The notes beneath the pieces are model-generated. The model was given only the letters and a program-made list of their open reading frames with translations. It searched no databases and was not told the DNA's origin. Positions 4,886 to 9,589 of a stretch of 9,589 bases of DNA are shown in pieces; the stretch's first letter is position 1; each line of letters begins with the position of its first letter. Source of the DNA: Ferruginibacter sp. GTDB lineage: Bacteria > Bacteroidota > Bacteroidia > Chitinophagales > Chitinophagaceae. The stretch lies in assembly GCA_025362765.1 (NCBI GenBank), contig JANYFI010000023.1:1-9589 (forward strand), given 5' to 3'. The position numbers and the translations under genes were made by a program.

Positions 4886-7738
4886 ATGATAAAATTTACC
4901 AACGCCTTCCTTTTTTTAATTTTTTTTTCAATGGCTGTCTATGGTCAAAACGGAGTAAAGGGAATGCTGCAGGATGCTGCCGGCAAAACTCCGGTGCGGG
5001 GTGCATCGGTAATTATTTTTTTACAAAGCGATACAGCCAGAGCGGAAATTAAAAGCACGGTTACCGATAATGCCGGCAATTTTGAGTTAAACGATTTGCC
5101 CCGTGACAGTTTTTTTATGGCAATAAGTTCAGTAGGATACCAGCAATTATTAAGGCCGGTAATTGTAATGGATAGCGTAAAAGATATGGGGGTGCTATTG
5201 TTTACCAGGCAGGGAAAAGATCTGGCCGATGTAACCATCATTGCAAAGGCGCCGGCGGTGAGTATGAAGGGAGATACAACACAGTATAGTGCCAGCGAAT
5301 ACAAGGTAAATCCCGATGCAACCACTGAAGACCTGATTAAAAAGATGCCGGGCATTACGGTAGCCACTGATGGTACTGTTACTGCACACGGCGAACAGGT
5401 AAAAAAGGTAACGGTTGATGGGAAGGATTTTTTTGGGGATGATGCCTCTGCTGCATTAAAAAATTTGCCGTCAGAAATAGTAGATAAAATACAGGTGTTT
5501 GACCGATTAAGCGACCAGGCTCAACTTACTGGTTTTGATGATGGCAACAGTGTAAAATCCATCAATATTGTTACAAAGTCAGGAATTAAGAATGGGCAGT
5601 TTGGCCGTATATATGCCGGCTATGGTTCAGATAATCGGTATGCTGCAGGGGGAAATGTGAGTTTTTTTAATGGGACAAGACGCATCTCCCTCGTGGGTAA
5701 TTTCAATAATATTAATCAGCAGAATTTTGGTTCACAGGATTTGTTAGGTGTTAGCAGCAGCGGTGGCGGCAGACGCAGTGGCGGCAATACCAATAATTTT
5801 TCGGTTGGGCAGTCGCCTGGAATTAGTAAAACAAATGCCTTCGGTATAAATTACAGCAACACTATTGCTAAAAAATTAACCATTACCGGAAGTTATTTTT
5901 TTAACAATAGTAATAACACCAATGAGTCGCTGGTAAATACCGAAACATTTGCTACCCCTAAAAATCTTTACAGCGTACAAAATTCCAATACAACAACCAA
6001 TAATAATAACCATCGTATCAATATGCGGCTGGAATATAAGATTGATTCTGCCAATTCAATCTTTATTATTCCCAGTTTTAATTATCAAAATTTTAATTCC
6101 AGTGGAATTACCGCTTTGCAAAATTTTTACAGTGCAGGCGATTCATCCAGTACTTCCAATAACCGAAATACTGCCTCACGGGAAGGATTTAATATCCGCA
6201 ACAATATTATGTTCCGCCATTTATTTGCTAAAAAGGGACGTACGCTTTCCCTTGGCTTTAACACCAACTATTCAAAAAATGATGGCAATAGTATTACCAA
6301 TGCGCAATATCGTTTTTTTAAAGATGCTGTTATTGTCGATTCGTTGCAACAGCAATTATATGATAACAATACCAACGGGCATACTATAAGCGGGAATATT
6401 GCCTATACGGAACCCATTGGTAAACTGAACCAGTTGCAGATTGATTACACCCCTTCGGTGCAAAAGAATAAAGCGGATCAGCAAACCTATTCTTTTGACG
6501 GTCAAAAATATTCTCAGTTTGATTCTTTATTGTCGAATAGGTTTGATAATACCGTTACCACGAATAATGTGGGACTCAATTTCCGCAGGTCAAAAAACCG
6601 TGATGGCCAATTATCAGTGGGTGTTAACTTTCAAAATGCCAAATTAGAAAGTCAGCGGGTGTTTCCGATTGTATCTTCTGTTAACCAGTCTTTCCAGGAT
6701 ATTTTGCCCAATGCCATGTGGCGCAAAAAATTCTCTGCCAGCAGCAACGTCAGGTTATTTTACAGGGCCTCTATCAATTTCCCTTCTGTAAGCCAGTTGC
6801 AGGATGTAGTGGATCTTTCCAATCCATTAAGGGTGAATGCGGGCAACCCGGCTTTAAAGGAGTCCTATACTAACCTGCTTTCTGGCAGGTACACGTATAC
6901 CAATTCAAAAACAAGTCATAGTTTTTTTGCAAACGTTTTTTTGCAAACGGCCGCCAACTATATTTCCAATGCTACTTATATCGCTCAGCAGGATACCATT
7001 ATACAGCAAGGTATAAAATTGAATAAGGGATCACAGCTAAGCAAACCTGTAAACCTGGACGGCTATAAAAGCCTGCGTACTTTCTTAACTTATAGTGTGC
7101 CTGTTAAGCCATTGAAGACAGTGATAAATTTAAATGCGGGATTTGCATATTCGCGGCTTCCCGGCCTGGTAAATACCGTTGCAACCGTCACTAATAATTA
7201 TGCATACAATACAGGAATTGTATTGGCCAGCAATATTAGTGAATATGTGGATTTTAATTTGTCGTACAATGCAGCTTTTAACAATGCAAGCACTACATCC
7301 CTTTTCAGTTCTAATAATAATTATGTAAATCAAACGGCAGGGATAGAAATTAATTTGCTTGATAAAAAAGGCTGGTTTATAAAAAATGATATTACCGGAC
7401 AGGCCTATACGGGATTAAGTGCGGGTTTAAATCAACACTTTTGGTTATGGAATGCAGCCATCGGCAAAAAATTCCTCAAGAAGCAGGCAGGAGAATTAAA
7501 ATTATCTGTATTTGATTTGCTTAAGCAAAACCAAAGTATTGTAAGAACTGTAACCGGAGCGTATATTGAAGATGCACAAAGCCAGGTGTTGCAACAATAC
7601 TTTATGCTAACGTTTACCTATAGCCTGCGCAATTTTGGTGTGGCAGCGAAGTCATTTAACAATAATGACAATTACAGGGAAAGGGGAGGAATGGGTGGGC
7701 CGGGACCAGGCATGGGTGGAAGAAATCCATCCTTTTAA
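4886..7738 (+). CDS. TonB-receptor-like outer-membrane beta-barrel protein
   Basis: The 950-residue protein opens with a signal peptide (residues 1-20, cleavage near Y-G/Q-N). Residues about 22-108 form a carboxypeptidase-regulatory-like beta-sandwich (V-K-G-M-L-Q-D-A-A-G-K-T-P-V-x-G-A-S-V). Residues about 112-232 match a TonB-receptor plug, with D-L-I-K-K-M-P-G-I-T-V near 149-159, V-D-G-K-D-F-F-G-D-D near 177-186, and I-N-I-V-T-K-S-G. The rest is alternating Asn/Ser-rich barrel strands like the OMP_b-brl_3 family. It ends in a Gly/Pro/Met-rich tail, GGMGGPGPGMGGRNPSF, with terminal Phe. No clear TonB box is seen, and there is no STN signalling domain, so control of a sigma factor by the FecA route is unlikely. 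No SusD-like partner gene is adjacent. The substrate is unknown. Only 31 bp separate it from the sigma-factor gene, so they may share an mRNA. Confidence 0.88.
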   Translation: MIKFTNAFLFLIFFSMAVYGQNGVKGMLQDAAGKTPVRGASVIIFLQSDTARAEIKSTVTDNAGNFELNDLPRDSFFMAISSVGYQQLLRPVIVMDSVKDMGVLLFTRQGKDLADVTIIAKAPAVSMKGDTTQYSASEYKVNPDATTEDLIKKMPGITVATDGTVTAHGEQVKKVTVDGKDFFGDDASAALKNLPSEIVDKIQVFDRLSDQAQLTGFDDGNSVKSINIVTKSGIKNGQFGRIYAGYGSDNRYAAGGNVSFFNGTRRISLVGNFNNINQQNFGSQDLLGVSSSGGGRRSGGNTNNFSVGQSPGISKTNAFGINYSNTIAKKLTITGSYFFNNSNNTNESLVNTETFATPKNLYSVQNSNTTTNNNNHRINMRLEYKIDSANSIFIIPSFNYQNFNSSGITALQNFYSAGDSSSTSNNRNTASREGFNIRNNIMFRHLFAKKGRTLSLGFNTNYSKNDGNSITNAQYRFFKDAVIVDSLQQQLYDNNTNGHTISGNIAYTEPIGKLNQLQIDYTPSVQKNKADQQTYSFDGQKYSQFDSLLSNRFDNTVTTNNVGLNFRRSKNRDGQLSVGVNFQNAKLESQRVFPIVSSVNQSFQDILPNAMWRKKFSASSNVRLFYRASINFPSVSQLQDVVDLSNPLRVNAGNPALKESYTNLLSGRYTYTNSKTSHSFFANVFLQTAANYISNATYIAQQDTIIQQGIKLNKGSQLSKPVNLDGYKSLRTFLTYSVPVKPLKTVINLNAGFAYSRLPGLVNTVATVTNNYAYNTGIVLASNISEYVDFNLSYNAAFNNASTTSLFSSNNNYVNQTAGIEINLLDKKGWFIKNDITGQAYTGLSAGLNQHFWLWNAAIGKKFLKKQAGELKLSVFDLLKQNQSIVRTVTGAYIEDAQSQVLQQYFMLTFTYSLRNFGVAAKSFNNNDNYRERGGMGGPGPGMGGRNPSF
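4889..4902 (+). repeat. Coding copy of the 14-bp direct repeat
   Basis: ATAAAATTTACCAA, codons 2-6 of the barrel gene, is repeated exactly at 4818-4831 in the leader. See that entry for the extended similarity. Confidence 0.5.
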
Positions 7739-7769
7739 CTACATTTAGATTGGATTTTAAAAACTGTTA

Positions 7770-8375
7770 GTGTTGAACCAATCTGAAGAGGATTTAATTA
7801 AAAGCGTACAAAGGAGCGAACAACAGGCATTTGCTGCTATGGTTTCTATGTACCAGGATATGGTGTACAATACAATAATAAGTATTGTGCAAAATGACAA
7901 TGATGCGGAAGATATAACACAGGAAGTATTTGTGCAAGTATATCAATCTGTGGCGAGATTTAAAGGAGAGTCAAAGTTTTCTACCTGGTTGTACCGCATA
8001 GCCATAACCAAGGCGCTGGACCATGAGAAAAAAAGGAAAAGAAAAAAACGTTTTGCGTTTATACAGCAGTTATTCGGTGAAAATGGAGAAGCCAGATTTA
8101 CGCCGGCAGAATTCAACCATCCCGGCGTAAAACTGGAAAATAAAGAAGATGCAGCCATTTTATTTGCCGCTTTAAAACAACTGCCGGAAAACCAACGCAT
8201 CGCCTTTACGCTAAGTAAAATAGAAGGGCTCGATAACCAGGAAATTGCCGCAGCAATGAACACTTCTTTTTACGCTGTAGAATCTTTACTTGCCAGGGCA
8301 AAAGCTAATTTAAAAAAGAAGTTAATAAATTATTTACAGTATTCAGCTAAAGATAGCAGTCATGAAAAAGGATGA
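7770..8375 (+). CDS. ECF-type RNA polymerase sigma factor
   Basis: The product is about 201 residues. Region 2 (about 17-95) includes F-A-A-M-V-S-M-Y-Q-D-M-V-Y, the core-binding D-A-E-D-I-T-Q-E-V-F (45-54) and the -10-recognising F-S-T-W-L-Y-R-I-A. A strongly basic linker, K-K-R-K-R-K-K-R (87-94), follows. Region 4 (about 130-185) has L-P-E-N-Q-R-I-A-F-T-L, D-N-Q-E-I-A-A-A-M-N-T-S and A-V-E-S-L-L-A-R-A-K for -35 recognition. Regions 1 and 3 are absent, as in ECF sigmas. No ATG occurs before codon 24, which lies inside region 2, so translation must start at GTG 7770 or TTG 7773. The next gene overlaps it by 14 bp, implying translational coupling to its probable anti-sigma factor. No target promoter motif is visible in the window. 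Confidence 0.92.
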   Translation: MLNQSEEDLIKSVQRSEQQAFAAMVSMYQDMVYNTIISIVQNDNDAEDITQEVFVQVYQSVARFKGESKFSTWLYRIAITKALDHEKKRKRKKRFAFIQQLFGENGEARFTPAEFNHPGVKLENKEDAAILFAALKQLPENQRIAFTLSKIEGLDNQEIAAAMNTSFYAVESLLARAKANLKKKLINYLQYSAKDSSHEKG

Positions 8376-8703
8376 AAATAACGAAATGCGAATAGGGGAT
8401 ATTTTTAACAGCGTTAATGGTTTACAAAGGGCAACGCCCCGGCCATATTTGCTTACGCGAATAAATGCAAGGCTTAACAACCCGATAAAAAATATTTGGG
8501 AAAATATGGCCACATTTATTAGCCGGCCATCGGTAGTGATAGCGGGAATCTGTTTGTTCTTACTGGTTAATATTTCAGTATTGGTATACAAAAATTCAAC
8601 ATCAACTATTCCTGCGGCAGAACGTTCCTACACTACCATTGCGGATGAATATGATGACTATAATAACCTTGCAACCATTGATAATATTGAAAACCAGCAA
8701 TAG
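8362..8703 (+). CDS. Single-span membrane protein, probable anti-sigma factor
   Basis: The 113-residue protein has a cytoplasmic N-terminal part (residues 1-55), one membrane span (about 57-77, core V-V-I-A-G-I-C-L-F-L-L-V) and a short acidic periplasmic tail with D-E-Y-D-D-Y-N-N (95-102). The segment I-F-N-S-V-N-G-L-Q-R-A-T-P-R-P-Y-L-L-T-R-I-N-A-R-L (14-38) resembles a helical motif common in short membrane proteins encoded after ECF sigma genes in Bacteroidota. There is no FecR domain, no zinc anti-sigma H-x3-C-x2-C motif and no RskA domain. Assignment rests on topology, size and overlap with the sigma gene. It would hold the sigma factor at the inner membrane until a periplasmic signal releases it. 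CnrY, the anti-sigma factor of the Cupriavidus cobalt/nickel system, has the same small single-span layout. The next in-frame ATG (8386) would remove the first eight residues. Confidence 0.7.
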   Translation: MKKDENNEMRIGDIFNSVNGLQRATPRPYLLTRINARLNNPIKNIWENMATFISRPSVVIAGICLFLLVNISVLVYKNSTSTIPAAERSYTTIADEYDDYNNLATIDNIENQQ

Positions 8704-8705
8704 AA

Positions 8706-9182
8706 ATGACAACTAAACCAAATAGTAAATTACTCCTTATCATTATCGGTATTTTGCTGGTTACCAATATTGCCATGCTGATAATTTTACTAAAAGGGCG
8801 GCCGGTAGAAAAAAATGGCATGCGGGCGGGAAAAAAAGCTATGATGATGACTTTTTTGCAAAAAGAGATCGGATTTAGCCAGCAACAATTAGTTCAGTAC
8901 GATTCATTGAATGAGCAACACAGGCGAAAAGTACGCTCCATGTTTGAAGCAGCCAGGAAAGAAAAGGAAGGCCAGATTAAAGAAATGACCGCCAGCAATT
9001 TTAATGAGCAAGCTATTGACAGTATCGCTTCACTGTCGGCAGGTAAACAAAAAGCGATGGAAGCAGAAATGTTTTATAACTATAAAAATATCAGGAATAT
9101 TTGCAACCCAGCACAACTGCCTGCATTTGATTCTCTTTTTTACTCAGTATTAAACAAAAGGCCGGATGACCGCAAAAAGTAA
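8706..9182 (+). CDS. Membrane-anchored Spy/CnrX-like periplasmic sensor
   Basis: The 158-residue protein has an uncleaved N-terminal membrane anchor (about residues 9-29, L-L-L-I-I-I-G-I-L-L-V) followed by an all-helical, highly charged periplasmic part. F-L-Q-K-E-I-G-F-S-Q-Q-Q-L-x-x-Y-D-S-L (50-68), R-R-K-V-R-S-M-F-E-A-A-R-K-E-K (73-87) and the terminal N-P-A-Q-L-P-A-F-D-S-L-F follow the Spy/CpxP/heavy-metal-sensor pattern of a four-helix hairpin with degenerate L-T-x-x-Q repeats. Possible metal or chaperone residues are M46-M48, H72, M79, M119, M122 and C133; ligands are not conserved enough to name a metal. It starts three bases after the anti-sigma stop, so it is in the same operon. By analogy with CnrX it would bind the anti-sigma factor in the periplasm and regulate release of the sigma factor on metal or misfolding stress. 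A chaperone role without signalling is the alternative. Confidence 0.75.
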   Translation: MTTKPNSKLLLIIIGILLVTNIAMLIILLKGRPVEKNGMRAGKKAMMMTFLQKEIGFSQQQLVQYDSLNEQHRRKVRSMFEAARKEKEGQIKEMTASNFNEQAIDSIASLSAGKQKAMEAEMFYNYKNIRNICNPAQLPAFDSLFYSVLNKRPDDRKK

Positions 9183-9189
9183 TTTTTTA

Positions 9190-9220
9190 AGACCGACTGT
9201 TTATTTTAAAAACATCGTCT
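9190..9220 (+). repeat. Weak imperfect hairpin after the sensor gene
   Basis: AGACCGACTGTTT (9190-9202) can pair with AAACATCGTCT (9210-9220) if two single C bases bulge out, leaving a 7-base A/T loop. It lies 7 bp after the sensor stop and 24 bp before the next start. No U-tract follows it, so it is at best a transcript-end or processing structure. Confidence 0.2.
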
Positions 9221-9244
9221 AATGATAAATAAAAATCAAGTTAT

Positions 9245-9589
9245 ATGAAAAAGCACATTAGTTTATTGATGCTGGCAATACTTTTGAATATAGGTTTGCT
9301 GATGGCCCAGCAGGATCAGCGCGGGCCGCGAATGACAATAGAAGAAAGAGTTAAAGCGGTGGATGGAAAACTGGCCAGTTTTAATTTGGATAAAGATAAG
9401 CAGGCTAAAACGGACAGCATTTTTACGGCTTACTATACCAACATGCAAAAAGAAAAGATACTGAATGTTCCCAATGTATTAAGCTTTTATCGCTTAATAT
9501 CTTTTCCCTTTGTTTTATGGTTGGTATATGCCTCCAAAGAAGATTTGTTTGCCATATTTTTATGCATCAATTTAGTTACAGATATTCTT
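9245..9589 (+). CDS. Spy-like secreted domain joined in frame to a CDP-alcohol phosphatidyltransferase N-terminus (partial)
   Basis: The frame is open for 115 codons to the window edge. Residues 1-21 are a signal peptide (M-K-K-H, then hydrophobic, M-A-Q). Residues 31-68 (T-I-E-E-R-V-K-A, L-D-K-D-K-Q-A-K-T-D-S-I-F, Y-Y-T-N-M-Q-K) resemble the first half of small secreted Spy/DUF4890-like proteins, which usually run on for another 50-80 residues. From about residue 70 the sequence becomes I-L-N-V-P-N-V-L-S-F-Y-R-L, a membrane span, and V-T-D-I-L at the edge. This is the N-terminus of a CDP-alcohol phosphatidyltransferase (phospholipid head-group transferase, PgsA-like); D113 would be the first Asp of its D-x-x-D-G metal motif. 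An internal ATG at 9443 (residue 67) is a natural start for that enzyme. A signal peptide conflicts with the enzyme's cytoplasmic N-terminus. Options are a truncated Spy-like gene over a still-functional transferase start, a true fusion, or an assembly chimera. Confidence 0.65.
   Translation, partial: MKKHISLLMLAILLNIGLLMAQQDQRGPRMTIEERVKAVDGKLASFNLDKDKQAKTDSIFTAYYTNMQKEKILNVPNVLSFYRLISFPFVLWLVYASKEDLFAIFLCINLVTDIL

Noticed and set aside
4945..5367. 140-codon - strand ORF opposite the barrel gene's N-terminal domains
   Set aside because: It overlaps the signal peptide, beta-sandwich and plug coding region and has no recognisable features.
5949..6389. 146-codon ORF in another frame of the barrel gene
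   Set aside because: Ile/Leu/Pro-rich frame-shadow of Asn-rich barrel strands. The barrel frame is continuous and family-like throughout.
7738..9182. FecI-FecR-FecA-type iron-uptake signalling system
   Set aside because: The barrel protein lacks the STN signalling domain, the small membrane protein lacks a FecR domain, and the receptor lies before rather than after the sigma pair. The CnrYXH-like reading fits better.
9477..9499. Perfect 8-bp inverted repeat TATTAAGC/GCTTAATA with a 7-base loop, near the fusion junction
   Set aside because: It lies within conserved transferase codons (V-L-S-F-Y-R-L). About one AT-rich dyad of this size is expected by chance in a window this long, and it does not coincide with the junction.

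Overview
The window looks like a chromosomal segment from a Bacteroidota member, most probably Chitinophagaceae-like. It is AT-rich. It carries a DUF5606 protein, which is restricted to Bacteroidota, and a large outer-membrane barrel with an N-terminal carboxypeptidase-regulatory-like domain. Start codons mostly lack Shine-Dalgarno sequences, and several promoters fit the Bacteroidota form TTG-N(~20)-TAnnTTTG. No rRNA, tRNA, CRISPR array, insertion sequence or phage gene was seen, and no stretch above 300 bases lacks a gene.

Left part (1-2342): the tail of an unidentified + strand gene faces a secreted NTF2-fold (SnoaL/DUF4440-like) protein on the - strand. A metal-handling cluster follows: a MerC-type membrane protein (- strand), a divergent SCO1/SenC copper chaperone (+ strand) and a Fur-family repressor (+ strand). 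Palindromes built from TTGCA/TGCAA lie over the MerC promoter and just ahead of the repressor gene, which suggests local or autogenous metal control.

Middle part (2354-4690): an M3-family oligoendopeptidase and a DUF5606 protein, both on the - strand. Between them are two inverted repeats, one a perfect 10-bp dyad made of two CTAC-N-GTAG units. A compound dyad with two mutually exclusive foldings, plus an imperfect duplication of the next gene's first codons, fills the divergent gap before 4886.

Right part (4886-9589), all + strand: a large TonB-receptor-like outer-membrane barrel, an ECF sigma factor with a non-ATG start, an overlapping single-span membrane protein (probable anti-sigma factor), and a membrane-anchored Spy/CnrX-like periplasmic sensor. 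The last three resemble the CnrH-CnrY-CnrX metal/envelope-stress triad in order and size, although their sequences have diverged.

The window ends inside an ORF that starts as a second secreted Spy-like protein. At about residue 67 it changes, in frame, into the N-terminus of a CDP-alcohol phosphatidyltransferase. This is the oddest object here: a real fusion, a deletion scar or an assembly chimera.
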